A stretch of 64,000 nt of DNA. Source: Doris montereyensis. Taxonomy: Eukaryota > Mollusca > Gastropoda > Nudibranchia > Dorididae. The DNA is taken from NCBI GenBank assembly GCA_037039925.1, contig JAXRKP010001275.1:80394-144393 (forward strand), in the 5' to 3' direction. Position numbers and translations under genes: made by a program. Below, one piece after another: positions 1 through 11,300 of the stretch (position 1 is its first letter; each line of letters begins with the position of its first letter). The notes under the pieces were generated by a model. The model was not told the origin of the DNA and searched no databases. It saw nothing but the letters and a program-made list of their open reading frames with translations.

Positions 1-715
1 GATATCACCACTTAGCGTACCAGGAAAAGTGTATGCCAGAATTCTGGAAATGAGACTAAAGGAAAGAGTAGAGGATCAGATTGAAGAACATCAGAGTGGA
101 TTTAGGTCAGGAAAAATTGTATCAAGGCCACATATTTACAATTAGACAAATAATAGGAAAATTCCTTGAGAGAAACATTGACTTGCACCTATGTTTTATT
201 GACTTAGAAAAGGCGTTTGACACTGCGAGGAGGGACAAACTATGGAATTCCTTAAAAGAACACAATGTGGAGCAAAATTTAATAAAAGTTTTAATAATAA
301 ACCAACATGTGCAGCGAGAGTAGCTGGAAATGTATCTGAAGACTTTGATGTAGTTATAGGAGTTAGACAGGGTTGTGTCCTTGGGTCCTCTTTTCTTTAT
401 CGCATTAATGTATTCGGTCGCAAAGTCATCCTTAGAAATGAAGAAACTGAATGTTGAATGTGAAAGCATAAACCAGTAAGTGTAGCAATGTTTTCCTTTG
501 CTGATGATTTAGTTCGGTTTGAAAAATCTGAAATAGACCTTCATTCGAATATCAACATGATGATTAATGAACGAAATAAAAAAGGAATGAAAGTAAATGC
601 AAAGAAAACCAAAACAATGTTAGTAACTAGGGAAGCTAAAACACACAAAGTTGAATTGGGCAAGGATAATTTAGAACACGTTCAAAGCTAAAATTGTCTA
701 AGAGTAACGATTTGT
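1..715 (+). pseudogene. non-LTR retrotransposon reverse transcriptase fragment
   Basis: Conceptual translation shows consecutive reverse transcriptase blocks in the order expected for a LINE: a SVPGKVYARILE block near 17-55, FIDLEKAFD near 198-225, GVRQGCVL near 359-383 and the catalytic FADD box near 495-507, then KVNAKKTK and a partial YLRVTI block near 700. The blocks lie in different frames with stops between them, so no intact protein is made. In autonomous elements the enzyme copies the element RNA at the chromosomal nick. The style resembles RTE-like elements, but the clade is an inference. The copy is cut by the left edge of the window and ends near a TTTC-rich tract at 716-730. It lies in opposite orientation to the LINE that follows. 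Confidence 0.85.
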
Positions 716-1100
716 TTCTTTCTTTCTTTTAAGTAACCCTTTCCATCTGACGTCTTTGGAACGTGATCTCGGGGTTCGTAGCTGATTAATGTTACTGACA
801 ACTTCCCAGGCGCAATATAAAGCACTTTGAAAAATCAAAAGCTTCCGTAAATATTTGTAAACATTATAAAAAAAATATAGTCAATGTGTTAAAATTGATA
901 AGTATTTAGTGCTCTAGATCTGTTTATACAATTCATTTTCTTTCAGAAACGCAAACATAGTTTCTAGATCATTATTCCAAAAGAGTTTGTAAATGCTTCC
1001 TCGGAATAATATTTCATTTGTATATCGATCAGATTAGAATATTCTATTTAAAAACATGTTTAATGATTAAAATGCAATCACGAGAATGACAGAAAGGCTG
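716..1100. other. AT-rich spacer, nothing recognised
   Basis: The stretch is AT-rich, has no convincing open frame, repeat or splice site, and separates the plus-strand LINE fragment from the 3' end of the minus-strand LINE. Confidence 0.6.
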
Positions 1101-1169
1101 GTGATCATGGGTCAATAGGAAGCCCTATGGGAGCCACGAATGACCAATATTTAGGCGGCTTAGCACGCT

Positions 1170-1790
1170 CTCTTCTTTTTTTCTTTCTTCCTTTGACATT
1201 TGGCCTTTCTGTCATTTTGGTACCACTTTATAAAGCTTGTTATTAACTTCTTGGTCCCACTCCTGCCAAAAAACCTCAAGTCTGCATAATGAAGTAAAGC
1301 ACCAGGGCTGTCATCTTTGAGCGTGCCTCTTTTGTCAACTTGTCGGCACATTCATTTCCATTGATGCCAACATGCCCTGGTATCCAGACAAACGTATGTA
1401 TTTTTCAACAAGGTCTTTTAAAACGTGTCGAATTAGTATTATTAGTTGATTTTTACTATCTATAGTTCTCATACCTTGAAGGGAGACAGACCATCATTCA
1501 AAACAATAAAATAATTATAACTCCTCGGAAGCTTCTTTATACATGTATCATTCAAAGCTAAAAGAATGGCGTGCAATTCTGCATTGAAAATAGAAGTAAT
1601 ATCTTTCAGGCGCATGTTCTTCGAGTATTCCGGATGATCCGGATAATAAATTGCAGCATTTACCTTTTCTCTCTCTTTCGAGCCATTTGTGTAAACATGA
1701 ACACTGTCAGGGAATTTATCCCTGATCTGTGAAAAATCCTGTTGGAAAACAGGCTTGCTCGTTTTGTCCTTTCAAAATTTAAAGATTGAA
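1170..1790 (-). pseudogene. LINE RNase H-like domain, frameshifted
   Basis: Minus-strand translation gives VYTNGSK near 1700, the NAELHAILLAL block near 1590-1560 and HVGINGNECADKL near 1365-1330. These are the first, second and last motifs of the RNase H domain found at the C-terminus of jockey and I-type LINE proteins, where it degrades the RNA strand of the hybrid. The first motif has Asn where the catalytic Asp is expected, and the domain is broken by frame changes. A Lys-rich tail near 1170-1200 and a stop follow, which probably marks the end of ORF2. Confidence 0.8.
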
Positions 1791-1819
1791 AAATCAGAAT
1801 TCAAACCGGTTTTGGTTCA

Positions 1820-2965
1820 TGGTAGGGGGGATTTGAAAGTTACTGTTATTTATTTCCTTGTCATTTATGTTTCTCTGTAATATGTGGGAGGATTTGAAAG
1901 TTATTGTTATTTATTTCCTTGTCATTTATGTTTCTCTGTAATATGTGGATGGATTTGAAAGTTACTGTTATTTATTTTCTTGTCATTTATGTTTTTCTGT
2001 AATATGTGGAGGGATTTGAAAGTTACTGTTATTTATTTCCTTGTCATTTATGTTTTTCTGTAATATGGATGGATTTGAAAGTTACTGTTTTTTATTTCCT
2101 TGTCATTTATATTTTTCTGTAATATGTGGATTTGAAAGGATTCTGAAAGTTACTGTTTTTTATTTCCTTGTCATTTATGTATCTCTGTAATATGGGGGAT
2201 TTGAAAGTTACTGTTATTTATTTCTTGTCATTTTGTTTTTCATTTATGTTTCATTTATGTTTCTCTGTAATATGTGGGTGGATTTGAAAGTTACTGTTAT
2301 TTATTTCCTTGTCATTTATATTTCTCTGTAATATGTGGGTGGATTTGAAAGTTACTGTTATTTATTTCCTTGTCATTTATATTTCTCTGTAAATATGTGG
2401 ATGGATTTGAAAGTTACTGTTATTTATTTCCTTGTCATTTATATTTCTCTGTAATACGTGGGGGGAAATTTGAAAGTTACTGTTATTTATTTCCTTGTCA
2501 TTTATGTTTCTCTGTAATATGTGGATGGATTTGAAAGTTACTGTTATTTATTTCCTTGTCATTTATGTTTCTCTGTAATATGTGGGTGGATTTGAAAGTT
2601 ACTGTTATTTATTTCCTTGTCATTTATATTTCTGTAATATGTGGATGGATTTGAAAGTTACTGTTATTTATTTCTTGTCATTTATGTTTCTCTAATATGT
2701 GTGGGATTTGAAAGTTACTGTTATTTATTTCCTTGTCATTTATGTTTCTCTGTAATATGTGGATGGATTTGAAAGTTACTGTTATTTATTTCCTTGTCAT
2801 TTATGTTTCTCTGTAATATGTGGGTGGATTTGAAAGTTACTGTTATTTATTTCCTTGTCATTTATGTTTCTCTGTAATATGTGGGTGGATTTGAAAGTTA
2901 CTGTTATTTATGTCATTTAAAATGGGTGGGGACTGTTATTTATTTCCTTGGTGGGGTCGATTTTG
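1820..2965. repeat. 61-bp minisatellite, about 18 copies
   Basis: The unit reads approximately GGATTTGAAAGTTACTGTTA followed by a TTTATTTCCTTGTCATTTATG block and a TTTCTCTGTAATATGTGG end, about 61 bp per copy, with small indels between copies. It lies exactly between the LINE RT C-terminal region and the LINE RNase H domain, so it expanded inside the mobile element or replaced its linker. Confidence 0.9.
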
Positions 2966-2989
2966 ATGTCTCTTATATAACAGACAGAG

Positions 2990-3940
2990 ATGCTTCAAAT
3001 ACGTTTTTGTAGGCAGGGTTTTTTGGGAAGTGACTTTGATTTCAAATAGTAATCCATTGACAGTTTTAGGCATCGGTGATGTAAAGATGGTTCACCGGCT
3101 TCTGCAAATGGGCTCTTTACAGGTGAAATACGGCCGGCACCTAAGGCAATTCGAAGACCTTGATGGTGAATGGGCTCTAGCATTTTAATACATGTTTGTG
3201 GGCGGATCCATGAACAACAGAACCAGAGTTCAGCTTGGACCGGACCAATGCTTCGTATAATTTCAATAGGGTCACTTTGTCAGCACCCCAATCCCTGTGG
3301 CCCACAACTCGCAGAATATGCTGAGTCTTTTGACAGTTTTTCTTAAGGCTCTGAACATGAGGCAAGAAGGATAACCTTTTGTCAAAGATGAAGCCTAAAA
3401 ATTTGGCCTCCTTAGATACTTTGAGAGGTGTTTTGTTTAAATAACGACTGGGTTTAGCATGTACATTTCTTTGGTTATGAAAATGGACACATACAGTTTG
3501 TGATGTGGAGAATTTAAAACCGTTGTCAGTTACCCATTTTTGAATCTTGTTAATACATAGTTGCATTGATCTTTCAAGATATGGTAAATGTTTGCCTTCA
3601 ATAAAGATAACAAAATCATTCACACAAATAGATGCTTGTACATTGATAGGCAGTGCCTTTATGATATTATTGCTGTTTATGTTAACTCCATTTTATGTAA
3701 AAAATCTTTAGATAGTGTGTTAGACCCTAATTTAACTTTGAAATGCCGTTTTGAAAGAAACTCAGAAACAAAACTAGGAGACGACCACGGAAGTTGAGGT
3801 TGAAAAAGTCAATAAAAATGCCATGTTTCTAGGTCGTGACGAAAGCCCTTTCCAGGTCAAAAAGGAAAGCATGGACGTGTCTTTTTCGAGCAAAGACCTC
3901 CCGAATAAAGCATTCCAGATGGATAAGATGATCACTAGTA
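2990..3940 (-). pseudogene. LINE reverse transcriptase, C-terminal half
   Basis: The minus strand encodes a DHLIHLECFIREVF block at 3930-3890, FLFDLERAF at about 3870-3840 (first catalytic Asp block), NVQASICVNDFVIF at about 3640-3600, the thumb region with FLGFIFDKRLSF near 3400-3360, and a C-terminal LRIALGAG block near 3160. In jockey-type elements the catalytic box is usually YVDD; here it reads CVND, so one of the two Asp residues is lost. Stops and frame changes separate the blocks. The upstream half of the same domain continues at 4929-5520, across an inserted MITE. Confidence 0.85.
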
Positions 3941-4928
3941 CAGTGGTGTCAGCCTAAGAACCCGCAGCCTGAGAACCCGGTCCGCCTAAGAACTCGCTAA
4001 TTCCGTGTAACAAAATGTTTCTTATATAAAACTACCCCTTAAGGCCCGCTACTACGACCCGATCCGCCTTAGAACACGATCTGATTGTGTGCTGAGAATC
4101 ATGAAAATAAAATCTACACTCAATTTAATGCTAATAAATGCTGATAACCTGTGATACGTTGTAAGTAAATCATAGAAAGATGGGTGGAAAGTCTATTGCA
4201 TTGGTCCAGACACTAGTAGGTGTAATAAGCACGTCACACGGGTGTGCCAGACTACGAACGACGGACACGAGGAAAGCTCGCCACCCGCCCTGTCCATCTT
4301 TCCTGACCACTTGTACCATGCCTTGGCACCTCGGGCACAACAGACGATCGAAGATTACGTAGCTGTTGCATACCAAGAATGTGGAGGCAAGGCAATGATT
4401 CCGCTCGCATGGCAACATTAAAGGCAGGTGACAGGGCGTTACAGCCCCTTATCATTGGGACTTTTCTCAGGCCGTTTTGCATTTGTGATCGACTTTCCTC
4501 ATTCCTGATTGGCTGAATAATGAATGACCAATCACAGTCACAGTGTTTTCAACATGTATGGAAGTGATTGTACAAATCGCTACATTGTTTTGTCATAGTC
4601 ATAAACTTTCATTCATTTGTTTGGCTCACTGGAGGCTCGATCTATCTACCTGCAAAGAATGCATATTTTTCAAAACATTATTTCAAGCACAGCTTCAGAT
4701 TCAGACCATGATATTGCCTATACGAGGCAATTCTGTTGATAACATTAAAAAACAGAAACCGCTTGGGATTTAGTCCAAATTTTATGGCTAAGTGCAATAG
4801 CCGATACAAAACATATATGAATATTGCAGTAAAATACAAGACATGTTGGAGTTCACCTTAGAACCCGATCTGCCTAAGAACCTGCTGTTTCTCTCCCTGA
4901 GGGCCGGGTTCTTAGGCGGACACCTCTG
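3941..4928. mobile_element. pogo/Tc1-like non-autonomous element (MITE) nested in the LINE
   Basis: The left end at 3941 starts CAGTGGTGTCAGCCTAAGAA. The right end, read in reverse complement from 4928, starts CAGAGGTGTCCGCCTAAGAA, so the two ends form terminal inverted repeats of about 25 bp. A TA dinucleotide precedes the left end; the matching TA on the right is not seen. Further direct copies of the CCTAAGAACCCG motif occur inside both ends (3951-4085 and 4850-4885). No transposase frame is recognisable in the ~1 kb body, so it would need one supplied in trans. The flanks rejoin to a continuous LINE RT reading (GFSKNHS before, DHLIHLE after), which shows it as a secondary insertion. Confidence 0.75.
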
Positions 4929-5520
4929 GGCTGTGGTTTTTGCTAAAACCGCATTGGACTTCAGAAAGAAGATTTTTTCTCTCCAGGACCCAAAGAAAGT
5001 GGTTATTCACTATTCTTTCCATGGTTTTGCAAAGGCAACTAAAGCTATTGGTCTATATAACTAGATGGGCCACTGAGATCTCGGTTATGTTTTGGAATAG
5101 TGACCACAAATGCCTTTTTCCAGGATGGGGGAATTCAACCTGTAGTCCAAGTTTTATTGAATATTTTGAAAAGGGTGGAAATACAAGAGTTGGGAAGATT
5201 AGTCAGGAATTGATAGTGAATACTCAGGTCTTGCAGCTGATTCATTTGATTTCGCTAGAGATGCCCTCAGCTCTCCCAGAGAAAAAGTTTGTTATAGGTT
5301 TCAATATTGTCCGAGGTAAAGTATATGGTCTTTTTTCTTTCGATTGTTTTAGTTTTTGGAAACCTGTGGAGTAATGTCCAGAGGAAGAATTCTGGGAAAT
5401 ACTCTGACCAAGGTAGTTTGCTGTATCTCTGACACTGGTAATCAACTTGCCGTCCTTTTTGAGGTGGATATGTGCGCAAGCCTTGAATCTTCCTCACTGC
5501 CTTCCACACGGTTTTGGTGG
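4929..5520 (-). pseudogene. LINE reverse transcriptase N-terminal half and linker
   Basis: Minus-strand blocks in order are VWKAVRKIQG (near 5505-5480), DGKLITSVRDTANYLG (near 5455-5410), LFKIFNKTWTTG (near 5170-5140), PSWKKAFVVTIPKHNRD (near 5125-5085) and VLERKNLLSEVQCGFSKNHS (near 4990-4935). These match the linker, finger and first RT blocks of jockey-like ORF2 proteins. The SWKKAFVVTIPKHNRD block corresponds to the usual W-x-x-A-x-x-x-P-I-x-K-P-x-K motif. Stops and frame changes are present. Confidence 0.8.
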
Positions 5521-5649
5521 TGACATTACAATTTAGAGAAAAAACGTATTTCTGCTAGGAATTCCTTTTGGCTTGTCTTATTATGTATCTTGTCTTGGCC
5601 TTTTCGTTTTTGAAACATATCAAAGTTTCTGCACAAGGATTAAAAAAAA

Positions 5650-6560
5650 AAAGTATCTTTGAGCTTTCTTTTTTCTGTTGATTGTTTCCTTACATTCTCT
5701 GGAGAACCAGGAGACCCTTGGAAATCTGTGGTACTTACGGGGATGGAAGGAAATCGTCCTTTTTTGCCAAAAAATCTATTTCTCAGAGAAGGTAGACATG
5801 GGGTCATCGGATGATAGAATAGAATCGTCTATGTCAGAAGAACATAATGTTTTGAAAAGAGTCCAGTTTGCTTTATTGAAATTGCAATATTCAGTAGAGT
5901 CTTCTGTTCTATTGGCTTGAAAGCCTAAGACGATAGGGTAGTGATCACTAACACAGAGGTCGTCATGAACGTGCCATGAGAAGTCTAGAGCAAGAGAGGG
6001 GAGAGGTAATTGATAGATTGATGGCTGAAACGGATTGATAGGTCGAATGAAGAAATATCACTTCTCCTGAATTTAAGAGAATTAAATCATGATCGGAGAT
6101 CCAACTTTTCTATCTTTCCACGGTTATATAGTCGGGAATCGCCCCATAGAGAAGAATGAGCATTGAAATCTCCAAGTAAGAGAAAAGGGGAGGAAGCTGA
6201 AATAAAAGGTTTTTCATTTCATACACGTTTGTGTTAACTGATGGTGGTAGGTATACAGAACAGATAGTGAAATATTTATGAAATGAATGACTGACAGTAG
6301 CAGCCACCACATCTATACTGGCATTCAACTCCAGATGGGTGAAGTGACAAGAATTATGGAGTAAAAGTGTGGTGTTATTACGCTGTATACAAGTGTATCC
6401 TTTTACCAATAAATTCTCTTTTCTTTACTGTCCTGCAGAGAGCCAGGGCAAGAGGTCTCTTTGAATTACATAATAAAATTAGTTCTTCATAATTAATTTG
6501 CTCTTACACCTTTCATATTCCACTGCAGAATGGTATCCATTTTAAATTTAATTCATGTTT
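5650..6560 (-). pseudogene. LINE endonuclease domain (EEP family)
   Basis: On the minus strand the frame gives GYTCIQRN near 6400, ICSVYLPPS near 6265-6240, LLGDFNAHSSLWGD near 6185-6140 and SDHYPI near 5947-5930. GDFNAH and SDHYPI are the catalytic Asp-Asn and terminal Asp-His motifs of the endonuclease/exonuclease/phosphatase fold that nicks the target DNA in jockey, CR1 and L1-type elements. Both motifs are retained, but intervening stops and frameshifts make the copy non-functional. Confidence 0.85.
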
Positions 6561-7039
6561 GTACCTGCTGAACCCTAGTCTTTCTTCAAAGGAGGCTGAG
6601 CACCAGGCTTCAGTCTTCCACGCCGTTTGGACACCGACGAAATCACCCTTGGGGGCAAAGCCTTTGATGGTATCTATTTCTTCCGTACCTCATTCCCACC
6701 TGGTCTTTAAGAAGAAAAAGTGGAAGGAGGCTTAAGATTACGGGGGAGGGGGAGGGGGAGTTGGAGGGAGTGGAATTTGAAGGGAAGGCGGAGGGGCTGG
6801 AGTTCGTTGGGAAGGGGGAGGTAGTGGGAGGGTGGGATCAGAGGGGTGGGTTGTGACGAAGGGACCGGGGTCTGGGAGGAGGTCTGGGGTAGGAAAGGGA
6901 CGTGCGGGTGAGGGAGGGTGGGTCTCCAACGATAAAAGGGAGGGTAGGGGTGAATGTGGAGGAAGATGGGGTGTGAGAAGACGATGGATGAAAATCCATC
7001 TCTTCCTTACCCAAAAGAACATAAAATATGTTTTTGGTT
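6561..7039 (-). repeat. low-complexity G-rich tract in the LINE gag/endonuclease linker
   Basis: Between 6735 and 6960 the plus strand is dominated by GGGGGAGGG-type runs, so the minus strand reads as a Pro-rich, Ser-rich string. The flanks belong to the LINE (endonuclease below, zinc knuckle above), so this is probably an expanded simple-sequence part of the gag C-terminus. Several clusters of four or more GGG runs could form G-quadruplexes. Confidence 0.6.
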
Positions 7040-7310
7040 GGGACAGACTTGTCCCCGCTAACTACTGGTCTTACCATGTCCGAACTGATGACAGTTAAAG
7101 CACCGCATCGGGTTCGGAATAAAAGGTCTGACAGCCAAAACCAAATACTCAATGGTGAGGACTGTTGGCGGTTTGGGTGCATTGAAGGTCAAGACCCACG
7201 TATGGGTCTTGGTTTCCTTAACCCCCTTGTGGACAATTATTCATCTTGCATGGGTAACCCCATCTAGTTTACTCACCAGCTATTCCTCAGTGCATCCATC
7301 TAGATCACGG
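7040..7310 (-). pseudogene. LINE gag-like zinc-knuckle region
   Basis: The minus strand reads GVTHAR, then KGVKETKTHTWVLTFNAPK, then VRPFIPNPMRCFNCHQFGHG between about 7275 and 7055. This is the conserved end of jockey-type ORF1 proteins: an RNA-binding segment, the PNPxRC signature and a CCHC zinc knuckle. The spacing C-x2-C-x4-H is kept, but the fourth zinc ligand is Ser and a stop follows. In active elements ORF1 packages the element RNA. Confidence 0.8.
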
Positions 7311-7761
7311 GATTTGATGACGCCCTTAGAACTATTGAGGCTGAGGGTTTGGGGCGGGGAAAGGTTTTGTTTGAGAATCCATATAAATAATTTTGTTTAA
7401 TTCCTGCCTCAGCAGCTTCTCACTTATTGTGCGTCCAACAAGGGGACAGGCTCCGCCTGCCAGGACATACTCTGAGGTTATACTCTTTGTCGACAGGAAG
7501 CGAGCACCCCCACCTCTTTAGGGGTAAAAATACCCGCCTCCCCTGACCAAGATTGACTCAAAGATATCATATATCGATATGATGTCCCACCCGATTGAAC
7601 GGCATAGGCCACACTGCCTGTCCGTCTTAGCAGAAGCCAGAGCCAAAGAGGCGTATTGGTTAGACACCCCAGCAGGGTGCTTCCCTTCAACCTCCAGGAT
7701 CTCCTTTTCCTGCCTTACGGGTCACACCTCACGGGATAGAATGTGCCCACTAAGGGGAGGT
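7311..7761. other. probable LINE 5' region, no domain recognised
   Basis: This stretch lies upstream, on the minus strand, of the gag-like region. It shows no further protein motif that I can name and no tandem repeat. It probably holds the degraded N-terminal gag part and leader of the LINE. Confidence 0.4.
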
Positions 7762-8312
7762 TGAGTCCCACAAGGAGGGACCAAGAAGTAGAAAGAAGAG
7801 GAGACATAGACATGACGATAGAGCAAAAAGGAGTGAATGGATAGAAGACAAAAGTAAGAGAAAGGAGATGTCGCCTCTGCGTCACAAAAGAGCTTGAAAT
7901 ACATAGACAGCATCCTGCCTTGTTGCCATTCGCAACCCACGGCAGCTACAGTATCCTTGGTCACCTTCTACGACACGCATGGATGGAGACGCAGCGGGGT
8001 AATTAATCTGCTCTCTCTTCTGTTGGAAATATCCCAGGTTCCCACGGGGGGAGTAAGAAGTAGGAAAGAGAAGACTAAGACATGACGATAGAGCATGAAA
8101 GAGTGGGTAGATAGAAGACAAAAGTCAGAGAAAAGATTTCGTTTTTGCGCCACAGAAGGGATTGTAACGCATAGGCGACACCCTGCCTTGTTGCTATTCG
8201 CAACCTGCGGCAGTCACGGCATCCTTAGTCACCTTCTACGACACGCGTGGGTCGAGAGACGGCAGGGTACCTATTCTGCTCCTCTCCTATGTTGGAAATG
8301 TCCTGGGTCCCC
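7762..8312 (-). repeat. two direct 270-bp monomers at the 5' side of the LINE
   Basis: Landmarks recur at a spacing of 269-270 bp: CATGACGATAGAGCA at 7811 and 8081, and GTTGGAAAT at 8022 and 8291. CATCCTGCC/CACCCTGCC and CTTCTACGACACGC recur in between. The two copies differ by scattered substitutions. Their position just upstream of the minus-strand LINE suggests 5'UTR monomers, as known for some LINEs with tandem promoters; that role is inference. The second copy breaks off where the 40-bp array begins. Confidence 0.65.
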
Positions 8313-8315
8313 ACA

Positions 8316-11300
8316 AGGCAGGCATAGAAGGAGATGGAGATTGAGATATTGGGGTGGGTTGGGACAGAAGGAGATGGAGATTGAAATCTTGGGGTGGGTT
8401 GGGGCAGAAGGAGATTGAAATTGAAATGTTCGGGTGGGTTGGGACAAAAGGAGATGGAGATTGAAATCTTGGGGTGTGTTGGAACAGAAGGAGATGGAAA
8501 TTGAAATCTTGGGGTGGGTTGGGACAGAAGATGAAGGTTGAAATCTTGGGGTGGGTTGGGACAGAAGGAGATGGAGATTGAAATCTTGGGGTGGGTTGGG
8601 ACAGAAGGAGATGGAGATTGAAATCTTGGGGTGGGTTGGGACAGAAGGAGATGAAGATTGAAATCTTGGGGTGGGTTGGAACAGAAGGAGATGGATATTG
8701 AAATCTTGGGGGGTGGGACAGAAGGAGATGGATTGAAATCTTGGGGTGGGTTGGGACAGAAGGAGATGGAGATTGAAATCTTGGGGTGGGTTGGAACAGA
8801 AGGAGATGGAGATTGAAATCTTGGGGTGGGTTGGGACAGAAGGAGATGGAGATTGAAATCTTGGGGTGGGTTGGGACAGAAGGAGATGGAGATTGAAATC
8901 TTGGGGTGGGTTGGGACAGAAGGAGATGGAGATTGAAATCTTGGGGTGGGTTGGGACAGAAGGAGATGAAGATTGAAATCTTGGGGTGGGTTGGGACAGA
9001 AGGAGATGAAGATTGAAATCTTGGGGTGGGTTGGGACAGAAGGAGATGAAGATTGAAATCTTGGGGTGGGTTGGGACAGAAGGAGATGAAGATTGAAATC
9101 TTGGGGTGGGTTGGGACAGAAGGAGATGGAGATTGAAATCTTGGGGTGGGGGGTTGGGACAGAAGGAGATGGAGATTGAAATCTTGGGGGTGGGTTGGGA
9201 CAGAAGGAGATGAAGATTGAAATCTTGGGGTGGGTTGGGACAGAAGGAGATGAAGATTGAAATCTTGGGTTGGGTTGGGACAGAAGGAGATGGAGATGGA
9301 AATCTTGGGGTGGGTTGGGACAGAAGGAGATGGAGATTGAAATCTTGGGGTGGGTTGGGACAGAAGGAGATGAAGATTGAAATCTGGGGTGGGTTGGGAC
9401 AGAAGGGATGGAGGTTGGGACAGAAGGAGATGGAGATTGAAATCTTGGGGTGGGTTGGGACAGAAGGAGATGGAGATTGAAATCTTGGGGTGGGTTGGGA
9501 ACAGAAGGAGATGGATATTGAAATCTTGGGGTAGGTTGGGACAGAAGGAGATGGAGATTGAAATCTTGGGGTGGGTTGGGACAGAAGGAGATGGAGATTG
9601 AAATCTTGGGGTGGGTTGGAACAGAAGGAGATGGAGATTGAAATCTTGGGGTGGGTTGGAACAGAAGAGATGGAGATTGAAATCTTGGGGTGGGTTGGAA
9701 CAGAAGGAGATGGAGATTGAAATCTTGGGGTGGGGTGGGTTGGGACAGAAGGAGATGGAGATTGAAATCTTGGGGTGGGAAATCTTGGGACAGAAGGAGA
9801 TGGAGATTGAAATCTTGGGGTTGGGACAGAAGGAGATGAAGATTGAAATCTTTGGGATGGGTTGGGACAGAAGGAGATGAAGATTGAAATCTTGGGGTGG
9901 GTTGGGACAGAAGGAGATGGAGATTGAAATCTTGGGATGGGTTGGGACAGAAGGAGATGGAGATTGAAATCTTGGGGTGGGTTGGAACAGAAGGAGATGG
10001 AGATTGAAATCTTGGGGTGGGTTGGGACAGGAGATGAAGATTGAAATCTTGGGTGGGTTGGGACAGAAGGAGATGGAGATTGAAATCTTGGGGTGGGGTG
10101 GGTTGGGACAGAAGGAGATGGAGATTGAAATCTTGGGGTGGGTTGGGACAGAAGGAGATGAAGATTGAAATCTTGGGGTGGGTTGGGACAGAAGGAGATG
10201 AAGATTGAAATCTTGGGTTGGGTTGGGACAGAAGGAGATGGAGATTGAAATCTTGGGGGGGTGGGTTGGGACAGAAGGAGATGAAGATTGAAATCTTGGG
10301 GTGGGTTGGGACAGAAGGAGATGGAGATTGAAATCTTGGGGTGGGGTGGGTTGGGACAGAAGGAGATGGAAGATTGAAATCTTGGGGTGGGTTGGGACAG
10401 AAGGAGATGGAGATTGAAATCTTGGGGTGGGGTTGGGACAGAAGGAGATGAAGATTGAAATCTTGGGGTGGGTTGGGACAGAAGGAGATGAAGATTGAAA
10501 TCTTGGGGTGGGTTGGGACAGAAGGAGATGGAGATTGAAATCTTGGGGTGGGTTGGGACAGAAGGAGATGGAGATTGAAATCTTGGGGTGGGGTGGGTTG
10601 GGACAGAAGGAGATGGAGATTGAAATCTTGGGGTGGGTTGGAACAGAAGGAGATGGAGGAAATCTTGGGTGGGTTGGGACAGAAGGAGATGAAGATTGAA
10701 ATCTTGGGGTGGGTTGGGACAGAAGGAGATGGAGATTGAAATCTTGGGGTGGGTTGGGACAGAAGGAGATGGAGATTGAAATCTTGGGGTGGGTTGGAAC
10801 AGAAGGAGATGGAGATTGAAATCTTGGGGTGGGTTGGGACAGAAGGAGATGGAGATTGAAATCTTGGGGTGGGTTGGAACAGAAGGAGATGGAGATTGAA
10901 ATCTTGGGGTGGGTTGGGACAGAAGGAGATGGAGATTGAAATCTTGGGGTGGGTTGGGACAGAAGGAGATGGAGATTGAAATCTTGGGGTGGGGTTTGGA
11001 CAGAAGGAGATGGAGATTGAAATCTTGGGGTGGGTTTGGGACAGAAGGATGGAGATTGAAATCTTGGGGTGGGTTGGGACAGAAGGAGATGAAGATTGAA
11101 ATCTTGGGGTGGGTTGGGACAGAAGGAGATGGAGATTGAAATCTTGGGGTGGGGTGGGTTGGGACAGAAGGAGATGGAGATTGAAATCTTGGGGTGGGGT
11201 GGGTTGGGACAGAAGGAGATGGAGATTGAAATCTTTGGGGTGGGTTGGGACAGAAGGAGATGAAGATTGAAATCTTGGGGTGGGTTGGGACAGAAGGAGA

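Larger units (their letters stand above)
1110..7500 (-). mobile_element. decayed jockey-like LINE, almost full length
   Basis: Read on the minus strand, the segment gives the order expected for a jockey-clade non-LTR retrotransposon: a gag-like region with a zinc knuckle (about 7300-7040), an apurinic-type endonuclease (about 6560-5650), a reverse transcriptase (about 5520-2990, interrupted) and an RNase H-like domain (about 1790-1170). Frameshifts and stops occur throughout, and the RT active site is mutated, so the copy is dead. Two secondary events split it: a TIR-flanked MITE inserted in the RT (3941-4928) and a 61-bp minisatellite between RT and RNase H (1820-2965). The 5' side runs into 270-bp repeats at 7762-8312. 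Clade assignment rests on block order and motif style only. Confidence 0.85.

Noticed and set aside
4170..4482. Minus-strand frames of 76-82 codons inside the MITE as a transposase
   Set aside because: No DDE-type or DNA-binding motif; the frames overlap each other in different phases.
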